Below, piece by piece: positions 35,989-45,606 of a stretch of DNA of 64,000 bases. The position numbers and the translations under genes are program-made. The DNA lies in assembly GCF_001038625.1 (NCBI RefSeq), contig NZ_CP011803.1:3286001-3350000 (forward strand), given 5' to 3'. The stretch's first letter is position 1. The number at the start of each line of letters is the position of its first letter. The notes beneath the pieces were generated by a model. That model searched no databases and was not told where the DNA came from. It saw only the letters and a program-made list of their open reading frames with translations. The DNA is from Clostridium carboxidivorans P7. Lineage in GTDB: Bacteria; Bacillota; Clostridia; Clostridiales; Clostridiaceae.

Positions 35989-36450
35989 TTATAAATTTTG
36001 TAATGCAATATTTACATCTATAGGAATGTCATCTACAGTTAATTGAATACATAAAATTTTATCTACATTCATCTTGATTTGTATATCTTCTCCATATAAT
36101 AACGTTGGAGTAGATATATTTACATTCACTCCTATTTCAGACAAATTAATACTAGCATTAGCAGTTAACATATTGGTGAGTTCTGATAAAGCACTTTGTG
36201 CCATATCATCTAACTCATTTACTGGCATGCCCATCATCATTTTCGATGCAATTTTTTTACCACTTTCAATATCTGTTATATAAACTACATTTCCTTTTGC
36301 ATCTCCTACAATACCTAAATTTATAATAACTCCTTTACTTTTAATTTCTTTATTTAAAATAACTCCCTTTTTTTCTATGTTAGTAAATCCAATTTGAGGC
36401 ATTACATTAAAAAAAGCTTCAATAAATGGGTTAACATGATTCGCATCCAT
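35989..36450 (-). CDS. cheX: CheX-like chemotaxis phosphatase
   Basis: The 153-residue protein is a CheX/CheC-type domain: an N-terminal helix with NPFIEAFFNVMPQIGF, GDAKGNVVYI strands and the conserved helix DDMAQSALSELTNMLTANAS, which carries the Glu and Asn pair used by CheX to dephosphorylate CheY. Its ATG overlaps the stop of the upstream response regulator, so translation is coupled. It probably removes phosphate from that regulator or from CheY. Confidence 0.85.
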   Translation of the reverse strand: MDANHVNPFIEAFFNVMPQIGFTNIEKKGVILNKEIKSKGVIINLGIVGDAKGNVVYITDIESGKKIASKMMMGMPVNELDDMAQSALSELTNMLTANASINLSEIGVNVNISTPTLLYGEDIQIKMNVDKILCIQLTVDDIPIDVNIALQNL

Positions 36451-37304
36451 TATTCATCACCTCTTTTAAATCCAACATTCAATAGAATTTCTCCGAAATC
36501 TGTATGAGTCAGCACTGATAAAGTATCAATTTTTGACTTAGATATTTTAATTGATTCTCCGTAGAATATAGTTGGAGGTGCAACTCTTAATCCATAAACT
36601 TTATTTTTTCTATTCATCATGGAACATGCATTACCTGCAATTATATTGGCAAATTCCCCCATGACATTCAATATTTCTTCTTGATTTTTAGGATCTCTTC
36701 TTAACATAACCTTTGCCATATTTTCAGCACTTTTATTAGATAAATCTATAATCATTCTTCCTGAAAAGTTACCTATAATTCCTATTACTACAGAAATTCC
36801 TCTTGATACTTCTACATCGTTGGATTTTTTATCCTCATCAAAGGCTGTTATAGTCTTTGTAAACCTAGTAACTCCACCTGAAAATGCTTCTTTAAAAGTA
36901 TTGAAATAGCTTTCTTCAAGTTCCTTAAATATTTTATCACTAGAAATAACTTTTTCTATTTGAGCTATAAGTTCTTCTGGATCTATTGGCTTTTGAATAT
37001 ATCCTGATACTCTACTTTGCTTAGCTTTTTTAAGTATTTCTTCATCCATCATTGAACTTATAACTATTACTTTTATTTTTTCATCTATTTTATGTATTTC
37101 TCTTGTACATTCTAAACCATCAGTTCCTGGTAAAGTCATATCCATGGTTACTAATTGTGGTCTTGTATCTTGCACAACATTAATTACTTCTTGAAGATTT
37201 CCAGCTTCTCCTACAACTTCAAAGCCTTTATCTTCTAATATATCTCTAATAACATTAATTGAAAAAGGTGAATCATCAACAATTACAACTTTTACTTTTT
37301 CCAT
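36450..37304 (-). CDS. Response regulator fused to a CheX-like domain
   Basis: The 284-residue protein has an N-terminal receiver (about 4-122) with VVIVDDSPFS (acidic pair), phospho-Asp in VTMDMTLPG (about 55), VISS and the Lys in YIQKPIDPEE, then a CheX/CheC-type domain (about 130-284) with NVMGEFANIIAGNACSM, which keeps the Glu and Asn of the phosphatase helix. Coupling a receiver to its own phosphatase suggests a self-timed switch. It starts after AAGAGGT and precedes cheX with a one-base overlap. Confidence 0.88.
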   Translation of the reverse strand: MEKVKVVIVDDSPFSINVIRDILEDKGFEVVGEAGNLQEVINVVQDTRPQLVTMDMTLPGTDGLECTREIHKIDEKIKVIVISSMMDEEILKKAKQSRVSGYIQKPIDPEELIAQIEKVISSDKIFKELEESYFNTFKEAFSGGVTRFTKTITAFDEDKKSNDVEVSRGISVVIGIIGNFSGRMIIDLSNKSAENMAKVMLRRDPKNQEEILNVMGEFANIIAGNACSMMNRKNKVYGLRVAPPTIFYGESIKISKSKIDTLSVLTHTDFGEILLNVGFKRGDE

Positions 37305-37467
37305 AATCCGTTACCTCTTTTCTTATTATTTTCGTGTTAAAATACAAAATTTAAAGAACTTTCTATATGTTGCTATTATATCATATTTACCTTCATAAAC
37401 AAATATATACTATATGATTAATTATAGTAATTTTGTGGATTTTTGTTGTATTTAAATTTTTATTGCA

Positions 37468-37503
37468 CAGTACCTTGCATTATTCAGTACCGTGTACTAT
37501 AAT
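37468..37503 (+). promoter_or_regulatory. Promoter and PadR-type operator
   Basis: The promoter is TTGCAT (37475-37480), 17 bp, TATAAT (37498-37503). A perfect palindrome AGTACCGTGTACT (37486-37498) fills the spacer and a second CAGTACC lies at 37468-37474. Position and symmetry fit autorepression by the PadR protein encoded 36 bp downstream. Confidence 0.7.
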
Positions 37504-37538
37504 ATAATTTATAAAATGGAAATGAAAGGATTTTAACA

Positions 37539-37910
37539 ATGAATGTTCAATTTAAAAAAGGTGTCTTAGAATTGTGCGTACTGGCAGAACTGTACAAAAG
37601 AGAATTTTATGGATATGAGTTAGTAGAAGAAATATCTAAATATATAGATATTTCCGAAGGAACCATTTATCCTCTTTTGAGAAGGCTTAAATCTGAAGGC
37701 TATGTCACAACTTATTTACAAGAATCCAGTGATGGTCCTCCTAGAAAATATTATAAGCTTACTTCACTGGGAAAAGAAAAAGGTCTTATTCTTATCTCTG
37801 AATGGATTCGTTTTGTTAATGGAGTACAACAAATTGTAAGTAGTGCTAATTTAGAAAATTCTCCATTATGTATGGAAAAAAACATAAAAGAAGGTGAAAT
37901 TAATGAATAA
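37539..37910 (+). CDS. PadR-family transcriptional regulator
   Basis: The 123-residue protein has the PadR winged helix ([29 protein letters not shown], then [23 protein letters not shown] and [14 protein letters not shown]) and a short C-terminal dimerisation part. PadR proteins repress small operons and respond to envelope stress or small molecules. It overlaps the next gene by 8 bp and forms a PadR-DUF1700-DUF4097 unit, a common Firmicutes arrangement in which the two downstream proteins work at the envelope. Confidence 0.93.
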   Translation: MNVQFKKGVLELCVLAELYKREFYGYELVEEISKYIDISEGTIYPLLRRLKSEGYVTTYLQESSDGPPRKYYKLTSLGKEKGLILISEWIRFVNGVQQIVSSANLENSPLCMEKNIKEGEINE

Positions 37911-38475
37911 AGAAGAATTTATGAAAACTTTGGAACAATCTCTTGAAAATATGGATTCATACGAAAAGAAAGATATACTTTACGATTATGAAGAACACTT
38001 TAGAATAGGTTTTGAAAAAGGTAAAACTGCAGAGGAAATTATAAAAGAACTTGGAGATCCAAAAACTATCGGTAAATCCTATAGAGCTTCTGCTGCAGTA
38101 GAGGATGCTATGGAAAACCCATCTACCAAAAACATTAGGAAGGCAATTTTGGCTGCTTTAGCTCTTGGATTTTTTAATCTTGTAATAGTTCTTGGGCCAT
38201 TTTTAGCTTTGGCAGCAGTTTTAATATCCCTATTTGCTTCTGCTGTAGCTGTGTTTGCAGCAGGAATAGCTAGCATATTTGCAGTACTTTTCCACCCATT
38301 TTTAGGTTCCATTGTAGCAATCCTAGGTAATCCTATTGCTATATTCCTTTTAGGTATTGGTACAACTGCTCTTGGTATATTATTCTTTATTGGAGTATGT
38401 TATTTATCAAAATTCTTTTATAGAGCTTCTATAAAATATCTTAAATGGAACATTAATATCATAACTAAACAATAA
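37903..38475 (+). CDS. DUF1700 membrane protein
   Basis: The 190-residue protein has a cytosolic N-terminal domain ([51 protein letters not shown]), typical of DUF1700, followed by four hydrophobic segments rich in Ala, Gly and Val (about 75-170). ATG 37903 follows AGAAGGTG; the GTG at 37894 is part of that ribosome site. It is translationally coupled to the PadR gene and is probably the target or membrane partner of the unit. Confidence 0.88.
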   Translation: MNKEEFMKTLEQSLENMDSYEKKDILYDYEEHFRIGFEKGKTAEEIIKELGDPKTIGKSYRASAAVEDAMENPSTKNIRKAILAALALGFFNLVIVLGPFLALAAVLISLFASAVAVFAAGIASIFAVLFHPFLGSIVAILGNPIAIFLLGIGTTALGILFFIGVCYLSKFFYRASIKYLKWNINIITKQ

Positions 38476-38492
38476 ATTATTGGAGGTTAAAA

Positions 38493-39419
38493 ATGTTTAA
38501 TATTAATATAAAAAAATTAGTAATTATTCTCATATCAATCATAGTTCTAAGTTTTTCTGCTGGAGGTACAATACTTTTAGCTACTGGCAGCTTTGAAAAC
38601 TTTAATTCATTAGGAGTTTCCAGCAAAGCTTATACTATAAATGATGAAAAAACTCAAAAAATAGATGGCATAAAAGAAATATATATAGAAGGTTCAAGTG
38701 AAAATATTTCAATAATATCAGAAAATAGAAAAGATGTTAAAGCTCATCTTTACGGTAATGTAAGTGCCTCCTTTAAACCGGAGTTAGAAAGTAAAGTGGA
38801 AGGAAGCAAACTTATAATATCTGTCAAAAGACCTTCTGGTTCCTTTAACTTTTCCTCCAAGGAAGGATTAAAATTAGATATAAACGTTCCTGAAACTTAT
38901 GCATCTGATGTATCCGTTAAATTGAGTTCAGGAAAAATAACATCATCTAATCCGCTAAAGCTTAATAATTTTAATCTTGATTTAAGTTCTGGAAGCGTAG
39001 ATTTAAAAAACTTAACAGCATCAAACTTATCACTTGAAGCTACTTCTGGTAAAATTTATGGTGAAAATATTGTATGTGAAAATTCATCATTAAGACTTTC
39101 TTCTGGAAGCATAAATTTAAATGGCTTTAAAGGAAATATAAATCATCGCTGTACCTCTGGTAAGACAGAAATAACTTACTCTGAATTCAATAATAATGTA
39201 AATTTAAATGTTTCTTCTGGAACAATAATATTGAATCTTCCTAAAAATTCCCAATTTGCTCTAAATTCTAAAGCTTCTTCAGGTTCTGTAGAATGTGATT
39301 TTCCTATAACTATTCAAGGAGAATCCAAACATAACCAACTAAATGGTGTGGTTGGAAATAATAAAAATAAAATTAATATATCTGCTACTTCTGGCAGCAT
39401 AAAAATTAAAAATCATTAA
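38493..39419 (+). CDS. DUF4097-type beta-solenoid exported protein
   Basis: The 308-residue protein has an N-terminal TM or signal anchor (about 8-30) and then a repetitive beta-strand region. Ser-Gly pairs recur about every 18-20 residues (LSSGKI, LSSGSVDL, ATSGKIYG, LSSGSINL, CTSGKTEI, VSSGTIIL, ASSGSVEC, ATSGSIKI), the hallmark of DUF4097 right-handed beta-helix proteins. It likely sits outside the membrane. It starts after TGGAGG and is the last gene of the PadR unit. Confidence 0.88.
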   Translation: MFNINIKKLVIILISIIVLSFSAGGTILLATGSFENFNSLGVSSKAYTINDEKTQKIDGIKEIYIEGSSENISIISENRKDVKAHLYGNVSASFKPELESKVEGSKLIISVKRPSGSFNFSSKEGLKLDINVPETYASDVSVKLSSGKITSSNPLKLNNFNLDLSSGSVDLKNLTASNLSLEATSGKIYGENIVCENSSLRLSSGSINLNGFKGNINHRCTSGKTEITYSEFNNNVNLNVSSGTIILNLPKNSQFALNSKASSGSVECDFPITIQGESKHNQLNGVVGNNKNKINISATSGSIKIKNH

Positions 39420-39424
39420 AACTA

Positions 39425-39466
39425 AGGAGATATTTAAAATACATTAGCATGTATTTTAAATATCTC
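39425..39466. terminator. Bidirectional terminator between convergent genes
   Basis: GGAGATATTTAAAATACAT and its reverse complement form a perfect 19-bp stem with loop TAGC between the DUF4097 gene and the histidine kinase gene. The tails are not T-rich, but the stem is the only terminator-like structure available to both operons. Confidence 0.7.
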
Positions 39467-39476
39467 CCAATACAAA

Positions 39477-41045
39477 TTACTGTTCATTGCATTTTTCTGC
39501 ATCACATTTTACAAAAAATATTATATTTTTCTCCTTTACCTCAGCCCAAATTTTTCCTCCATGTAATTCTACAATGCTTTTAGCAATAGCAAGTCCTAGC
39601 CCGCTTCCACCTGTAGCTTGTGCTCTTGACTTATCTACTCTATAAAATCTGTCAAATATTTTTTTCAGCTCTTCTTCATCTACATTTTCACATTTATTCT
39701 TTACAGCTACAACTACAAATTTGTCCTCTTTATATAAATCTACATTTATTTCTCCTGGTTTAGGACTATATCTTATGGAATTCATAAGCAGATTTTCAAA
39801 AACTCTAACCATCTTATCTCCATCTACATATGCACAAATCTTTTCATCTGGTATGCTCTTTTCTATAACCACATTGTTTTCTTCACATATGACATAAAGC
39901 TCTTCTATAAGTTGTTCTAGAAGTCCATTAAAGGATATGTTTTGCTTATTCAAGCTTATACCTTTATTAGTTAATTTTGTGTATTCAAATAGATTGTTTA
40001 TAAGTACTTCTAATTTTTCAGACTTATTATAGGCTATATTTAAATATTCTTGAAGTTCAGCTTCGCTTTTATATTTTCCATCTTTAGCAAGTCCAATATA
40101 TCCTTTTATGGATGTAAGAGGCGTTCTTAAATCATGGGATACATTGGTTATAAGATCGCTTTTAGTCTTTTCTGCATTTCTTTCACTTTCTATTTTTCTA
40201 TTTAATTCCTTAGCCATAAAATTTATGTTATCTGCTAACTTTGCCAATTCATCCTTACCTTGTATACATACCCTAGAATCCAAATTTCCTCTTGCTATTT
40301 CAAATAATCCTTCTGAAACACCTTCTATATATTTCATCTTTTTATTAGTAATAAGATAAAATAACATTATAAATACTGCAATTGCTAGTATTATTGAGAA
40401 AAATGAGCTGTCAGATTTTATATGAGTAGTTTCTCCATGAGGAATACCCTTAACTATTACATAAGCCTTGCCATCAGAAAAATCCGCTGCACCAAGCTCC
40501 ACATATTCTGAAACCTTATCTAAGCTTATTATTCTTCTACCACTTTCACTAACATACCTATAATCATTATAATTATTTTTGTATTGAGAGGTTTTTTCGA
40601 TTAAATCATGTATACTAATTTCATTTTCTTCTGCATTTTTTGACTTATATAATACTTTTCCATTTAAATCAGTTATAAGTATTTTTATAGTTTCATTTGT
40701 ACTATTATTTGCTTCTTCATTATTTATAATATTTGATAATGAATTTTCATCTTTTAAACTCAAATTTTGTTGTTTAATTCTACTTTTTATTGTAGAACAT
40801 TGATTTACAATTGAATTTATACCTTCACTATAATCTATGACTGTTGTGGTATAGTAACTATTATACCAAGCTGCTGCTGTAAAAGAAGCTGCAACACACA
40901 CTAAAAAGGTTACTACTAACTCCATTCTTATACTTCTACTTACTTTTTCTTTGCTAAAGTCATATATTCTAATAGTAGGTCTGAATAATCTTTTAAAAAT
41001 TCTCTTTATAAATTTAGGACATCTAATTCTCAATTTTATAGCCAA
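39477..41045 (-). CDS. Sensor histidine kinase (two-component)
   Basis: The 522-residue kinase has TM1 (about 45-65), an extracellular loop of about 150 residues, TM2 (about 215-235), a HAMP domain, the dimerisation/phosphoacceptor helix with NVSHDLRTPLTSIKGY, and an ATPase domain with NLLMNSIRYSPKPGE and GGSGLGLAIAKSIVELHGG. It overlaps the response regulator gene by 23 bp, so the two are translated together. The TTG at 41045 is only one possible start: its GGGGAG lies right against it, and a TTG four codons later is an alternative. The signal is unknown. Confidence 0.9.
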   Translation of the reverse strand: MAIKLRIRCPKFIKRIFKRLFRPTIRIYDFSKEKVSRSIRMELVVTFLVCVAASFTAAAWYNSYYTTTVIDYSEGINSIVNQCSTIKSRIKQQNLSLKDENSLSNIINNEEANNSTNETIKILITDLNGKVLYKSKNAEENEISIHDLIEKTSQYKNNYNDYRYVSESGRRIISLDKVSEYVELGAADFSDGKAYVIVKGIPHGETTHIKSDSSFFSIILAIAVFIMLFYLITNKKMKYIEGVSEGLFEIARGNLDSRVCIQGKDELAKLADNINFMAKELNRKIESERNAEKTKSDLITNVSHDLRTPLTSIKGYIGLAKDGKYKSEAELQEYLNIAYNKSEKLEVLINNLFEYTKLTNKGISLNKQNISFNGLLEQLIEELYVICEENNVVIEKSIPDEKICAYVDGDKMVRVFENLLMNSIRYSPKPGEINVDLYKEDKFVVVAVKNKCENVDEEELKKIFDRFYRVDKSRAQATGGSGLGLAIAKSIVELHGGKIWAEVKEKNIIFFVKCDAEKCNEQ

Positions 41046-41721
41046 CTCCCCATACAGTTTTTATATACTTAGGTTTTCTTGAATTTTCTTCAATTTTTTC
41101 CCTTATCTTTCTTATATGAACCATAACAGTATTATCTGACTGATAAAATTCTTCATTCCATACTCTTTCATATATTTTTTCTGTACTAAAAACAATCCCC
41201 CTATTTTTAGCTAATAACTCTAATATGTCAAATTCCCTTCTAGTAAGATTAATCAGTTTTTCTCCTACTTTTACTTCATGTGTACTTACATTTATAGTTA
41301 AATCATCTATCTCAATTATATCTGAATTTATATTTTGCATTGCATTATTCAATTTAGTATATCGTCTTAATTGGGATTTTACCCTTGCCAAAAGTTCCAA
41401 CGGATTAAATGGTTTAGTTATATAATCATCTGCTCCTGTTGTAAGCCCCATTATTTTGTCCATATCCTCCCCTTTAGCGGAAAGCATTATTATAGGCATA
41501 TTTTTATGTTCTCTTATTTTTATACAAGCTTCAATTCCATCCATATTAGGCATCATAATATCTAATATAATTAAATGTACTTGCTGACTTTTAAGTACCT
41601 TTAAAGCTTCACAACCATCTGAAGCTTTAATAACCTTGTACCCTTCATTTTCTAAATATATTCCTATTAAATTTCTAATCTCTTTTTCATCATCAACCAC
41701 AAGAATAGTTTCTTTTGACAT
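41023..41721 (-). CDS. OmpR/PhoB-type response regulator
   Basis: The 232-residue protein has a receiver (ILVVDDEKEIRNLIGIY, phospho-Asp in LIILDIMMPNMDG, Lys in DYITKPFNP) and a winged-helix trans-activation domain (LTRREFDILELLAKNRG, VMVHIRKIREKIEENS, WGVGYKIE). The start follows GGAGATGG. It is the partner of the overlapping histidine kinase; the system resembles envelope or antibiotic-response pairs of Firmicutes, but no target gene can be named. Confidence 0.93.
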   Translation of the reverse strand: MSKETILVVDDEKEIRNLIGIYLENEGYKVIKASDGCEALKVLKSQQVHLIILDIMMPNMDGIEACIKIREHKNMPIIMLSAKGEDMDKIMGLTTGADDYITKPFNPLELLARVKSQLRRYTKLNNAMQNINSDIIEIDDLTINVSTHEVKVGEKLINLTRREFDILELLAKNRGIVFSTEKIYERVWNEEFYQSDNTVMVHIRKIREKIEENSRKPKYIKTVWGVGYKIEN

Positions 41722-41928
41722 ATAATTACCATCTCCATTTCAAAATACTCACATACTGTCAAATTATTCACTTATAAAATTATACCAGATACTATACATA
41801 ATATAAAACTTTACCATGTGAAAACTTATTTAATAATCATAACATCTTAACCTTAAATAAACTTTATGAAATTCCTTAATATTTTCTTAAAAAAAACATA
41901 TATTATAGTATACATAATAAAAACAACA

Positions 41929-41953
41929 CCTATATGTAGATGTTGTTTTACTT
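41929..41953 (-). terminator. Terminator after the EAL gene
   Basis: AAAACAACA and TGTTGTTTT form a 9-bp stem 43 bp past the gene end. On the minus strand TTATTATG follows, so efficiency is uncertain. Confidence 0.6.
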
Positions 41954-41995
41954 AAAAACTTTTCATTTTTCTAAAATTATATATGAAATGCTGAA

Positions 41996-43912
41996 TCACT
42001 GACTAAATTTTCTATTGAATGTTAGTCCAGTTTTCAAAATATTTTCTGCATCTAGTTTCTTTAAAGGCTTGCTAAAATAGTAGCCCTGTATTTTATCACA
42101 TTTTTTACTTTTTAAAATTTCCACCTGTTCCTCTAATTCAACACCTTCTGCTACAATATCTAAATTCATTTTGTGTCCTAAAAATACTAATGCCTCTATT
42201 ATTATTTCCTCGTTAGCTCCTGTACAAATATCATCTATAAAAGATTTATCAATTTTTATTCTATTAACTGGAAGCATTTTTAGATAATTTAGAGATGAAT
42301 ATCCTGTTCCAAAATCATCTAAAGCTACTTTCACTCCAATAGCTCTTAATTCTTCTAACTTTTTAATATTTAAATTCAAAGACTTTATTAATGTACTTTC
42401 TGTAATTTCTATTTCAAAACTTTCAGCTCTTATGCCTGTTTCTTCTAATATACTTTTTACAATGTTAACAAAATCAAGCTGTTGTAGTTGAACTGCAGAG
42501 ATATTTACTGCAATATGATCAAACTTATAATTTTTTTCACTCCAATTTTTGTTTTGAATACAAGCTGTTTTTATAACCCATCTGCCTATAGGAATTATAA
42601 GTCCAGTTTCCTCTGCTATTGGAATAAATTCAGCTGGGGATACAAATCCTAATTCTTTACTATTCCATCTTAGTAAAGCCTCAAATCCTTCAATTTGATT
42701 ATTGAAAACATTAACCTGAGGCTGGTAACATAAAAAGAATTCTTCATTTTCTAAGGCTTTATTTAAACAATTTTCTATTTTTATCTTTCTTTCTAAAGCT
42801 TCACTTATAGCTTTATCGTAAAATACATATTTATTTAACCCTGCCTCTTTTGCCTTATACATAGCAGAATCTGCATTCTTAATAATGGTTTCAGTATTAC
42901 TATCTGTATAATTAAATATATGTACTCCTATTGAAACAGTAATTAAAATTTTATATCTTTCTATACTCCATTGTTCTTTAAAAATTTGCAATATTCTTTC
43001 CACTACATCTATTAAAAAGGTATCTTCTTTAATACTCGGTATAAATACCAAAAACTTGTCACTCTCAAACTTAAATATGTACGCTTCATCATTTAATAGT
43101 ATTTTTTTTAATTTATCACCACATATTTTTAAAATTCTATCACCAAAGTCATATCCCAAAGTATCGTTGACATTTTTAAAATTATTTAACCCCAATATCA
43201 TTAGAGAACCTTTTGAAACATTTTCTTTTAGAGAACTTTCAAGAATTTTAGCGTTGAATATTTTATAGAATATTCTCTTGTTAGGAAGGCCCGTAACAGC
43301 ATCATTATACGCTAAAGATTTTATTTCTTCCCTTTCACTTTCTAACTTCTTGCTCAAATTATACAATTTATCATGTGCTTTCTTAATCTTTTTCTCACTC
43401 TCAAAATGTTTTATTGAATCATAACCCATATCAATAAGCATTTGAGTAAATTCTTCTACAAACTTAAGTAAAGTATTAGTTTTTTCTGATATTAAAGTTT
43501 CAAATTGTTCTATACCTTTTAAACCATCATATTTATTAAGACTATAAATACCTACATTTTTTGTTAATTGCTCTTTATCAAGTTCTAGAAAATAAAAGTT
43601 ACCTACTATAATTACAGCAATTGGCTCATTCTCTATAACAATTGTTCCAGCAATATTTATTCCGCCATCTTGACATACTTCAATTAAATGTGTTTCACCT
43701 TTTTTTATTCTTTCAATTAGCTTTTGAATACTATAATCGAAATTTAACTTTAGTGCTTTTACACATAAATCTCTCTCCTTAGCAAAAACCACCATTTCTC
43801 CATTCATATTGTATATTGCTAGTGGAACCTGTGCTATATTACTAAAACTCTCAATAATAGATTGGAGTTTTTTTAAACTTATCAAATCAGAAAATTTATA
43901 TTTAATATTCAA
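41996..43912 (-). CDS. PocR-like sensor with degenerate GGDEF and intact EAL domain
   Basis: The 638-residue cytosolic protein has a PocR-like N-terminal sensory domain (about 10-165; LQSIIESFSNIAQVPLAIYN), a coiled linker, a GGDEF-fold domain (about 200-365) whose signature reads ESDKF instead of GGDEF, and an EAL domain (about 380-630) with FEALLRW, EITES, DDFGTGYSSL, KIDKSFI and AEGVE. It is therefore probably a c-di-GMP phosphodiesterase, the GGDEF part being regulatory. I choose TTG 43912, eight bases after GGAGG; ATG 43918 touches the ribosome site. Confidence 0.88.
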   Translation of the reverse strand: MNIKYKFSDLISLKKLQSIIESFSNIAQVPLAIYNMNGEMVVFAKERDLCVKALKLNFDYSIQKLIERIKKGETHLIEVCQDGGINIAGTIVIENEPIAVIIVGNFYFLELDKEQLTKNVGIYSLNKYDGLKGIEQFETLISEKTNTLLKFVEEFTQMLIDMGYDSIKHFESEKKIKKAHDKLYNLSKKLESEREEIKSLAYNDAVTGLPNKRIFYKIFNAKILESSLKENVSKGSLMILGLNNFKNVNDTLGYDFGDRILKICGDKLKKILLNDEAYIFKFESDKFLVFIPSIKEDTFLIDVVERILQIFKEQWSIERYKILITVSIGVHIFNYTDSNTETIIKNADSAMYKAKEAGLNKYVFYDKAISEALERKIKIENCLNKALENEEFFLCYQPQVNVFNNQIEGFEALLRWNSKELGFVSPAEFIPIAEETGLIIPIGRWVIKTACIQNKNWSEKNYKFDHIAVNISAVQLQQLDFVNIVKSILEETGIRAESFEIEITESTLIKSLNLNIKKLEELRAIGVKVALDDFGTGYSSLNYLKMLPVNRIKIDKSFIDDICTGANEEIIIEALVFLGHKMNLDIVAEGVELEEQVEILKSKKCDKIQGYYFSKPLKKLDAENILKTGLTFNRKFSQ

Positions 43913-44295
43913 AAACATCTCCTCCGCATAATTTGAACAAACTATTTAGTCAAATTATTATTTATATAAACATTTAAATGTACTCTATTTAATAATAGTT
44001 ATTCCAAAAATTCAAAATATTAGTTCAATATTTTAATACCTTGTATAATTATATTTTATTTTTTATTATAGTTCAATGTTTTTATTTAAAATCCCTACAT
44101 TCAGAGTTACTACATTTTATCCCATATCTATCATTTCTAAAACTCCCATCTTTACAGGAAGCTCCTTCTGAACCTAATAATCACTTCATATGCATAGTAT
44201 AACATGAAATTTGTTGAATTTCTTTGTAAATTATAATAACATTTACTTAGTGGAAATTATTTTTCTAACTAAATTATGAAAAGAGGTTTAACTAA
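43913..44295. other. Intergenic region between divergent genes
   Basis: About 380 bp with no supported ORF, repeat or strong hairpin. It must hold the promoters of the EAL gene (minus) and the HesB-like gene (plus); a TATAAT at about 44230 could serve the latter. Confidence 0.4.
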
Positions 44296-44652
44296 ATGAA
44301 TTTTCTTAAAATAACTGATTTAGCTTATAATCAATTAAAAGAATTCTTAACTGAACAAAATGTACCTTGCAATGGTAATATTAGAATATACTTGGCAAGT
44401 ATGTCTTGTCATGGTCCTGTTTTTAATATTTCTGTAAGTGATCTAGAAGAAGGAGACTTATCGCAAAAAGTTGTCGATACTACATTTATAGTTGACAAAA
44501 ATCTTTTTGTTCAATTTAGCGGTTTTGTATTATTAAGCCCTGACGAAAACGGTATGGGAGGATTTACTCTAGAACCAGTTCATAAACCTGAAAATATGGG
44601 TTGTTCTGGTGACTGTTCTACTGGATGTTCAAGCTGCGAAGATTGCCAATAA
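44296..44652 (+). CDS. HesB/IscA-like protein with Cys-rich tail
   Basis: The 118-residue protein resembles the HesB-like branch of the A-type Fe-S carrier fold: an N-terminal FLKITDLAYNQLKEFL helix, a strand followed by SMSCHGPVFNISV (Cys near 38, comparable to the conserved CxGP loop) and a C-terminal CSGDCSTGCSSCEDC tail that replaces the usual CGC. The many Cys suggest Fe-S or metal binding. It begins after AAGAGGT and lies 36 bp before a LysR gene, probably co-transcribed. Confidence 0.78.
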   Translation: MNFLKITDLAYNQLKEFLTEQNVPCNGNIRIYLASMSCHGPVFNISVSDLEEGDLSQKVVDTTFIVDKNLFVQFSGFVLLSPDENGMGGFTLEPVHKPENMGCSGDCSTGCSSCEDCQ

Positions 44653-44688
44653 TTTAAACCACTCATAGAAAAAGAGGTGGTAAATTTC

Positions 44689-45549
44689 ATGGATATTAGA
44701 CAACTTAAATACTTTATAGCAATTGCAGAAGAAGGCCAAATAACAGGTGCAGCCAGAAAACTAAATATGGCTCAACCACCTCTTAGTTATCATCTTAAAC
44801 TTTTGGAAGATGAACTTGGTGTTAAACTTGTAGAAAGAGGAAGTCGAAAAATCAAATTGACTGACGCTGGGAAAATTCTCTATGCTAAAGCCAGTCAAAT
44901 ATTAAAATTAACTGAAACTACTGTTAAACAATTAAAGGATTTTGGTCAAGGAATCAAAGGAACTTTGTTTATTGGTACAGTATCATCCTGTGGTGCTACA
45001 TTACTTCCTGAAAGAATACATAATTTTAATAAAAAATGCCCAGATATAAGCTTTGAGATATATGAGGGAAATACCTATAAACTATTAGAACTACTTAACA
45101 ATGGTTTAATAGAAATTGGAATTGTACGAACTCCATTTAATGCAGAATCCTTTAATTTAAAGTATCTATCCAAAGAAAAAATGATTGCAGTATTTAATAC
45201 TAATTCTAAGTGGTATAAAAATAAAAAGAGTATATGTATTAATGATATTATGGATAAACCACTTATAATATATCGTCGTTTTGAAAAATTAATATCAAAA
45301 TGCTGCCAAAACTTTGGGTTTAATCCAAAGATAATATGTAAATGTGATGATGCAAGAACAGCTCTACTTTGGGCTGATTCTGGTATAGGTCTTGCTATTG
45401 TACCCAAATCTGCTATTAAACTTGTTAACAACAGTGATTTGTCTTATATAGAAATTGATGAATCAGAATTGGAAACAAGAGTAGCTGCCATATGGCTAAA
45501 AAATCAAAGCTTATCAGAGGCTGCTAAATATTTTCTAAATGTAATTTAA
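44689..45549 (+). CDS. LysR-family transcriptional regulator
   Basis: The 286-residue protein has the LysR winged helix (MDIRQLKYFIAIAEEGQITGAARKLNMAQPPLSYHLKLLEDELG) and the periplasmic-binding-like effector domain (LFIGTVSSCGATLLPERI..., LWADSGIGLAIVPKSA). ATG 44689 follows AGAGGTGG; the in-frame GTG at 44677 is part of that site. It faces hcp across a terminator, so it may act on the HesB-like gene or elsewhere. The ligand is unknown. Confidence 0.92.
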   Translation: MDIRQLKYFIAIAEEGQITGAARKLNMAQPPLSYHLKLLEDELGVKLVERGSRKIKLTDAGKILYAKASQILKLTETTVKQLKDFGQGIKGTLFIGTVSSCGATLLPERIHNFNKKCPDISFEIYEGNTYKLLELLNNGLIEIGIVRTPFNAESFNLKYLSKEKMIAVFNTNSKWYKNKKSICINDIMDKPLIIYRRFEKLISKCCQNFGFNPKIICKCDDARTALLWADSGIGLAIVPKSAIKLVNNSDLSYIEIDESELETRVAAIWLKNQSLSEAAKYFLNVI

Positions 45550-45570
45550 ACAACAATCTAAATTAAAATT

Positions 45571-45603
45571 AAAATCAGGTGGGGCTATTCCCCACCTGAT
45601 TAT
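45571..45603. terminator. Bidirectional terminator between the LysR gene and hcp
   Basis: AATCAGGTGGGG and CCCCACCTGATT form a perfect 12-bp, GC-rich stem with loop CTATT between convergent genes. Confidence 0.85.
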
Positions 45604-45606
45604 CAA

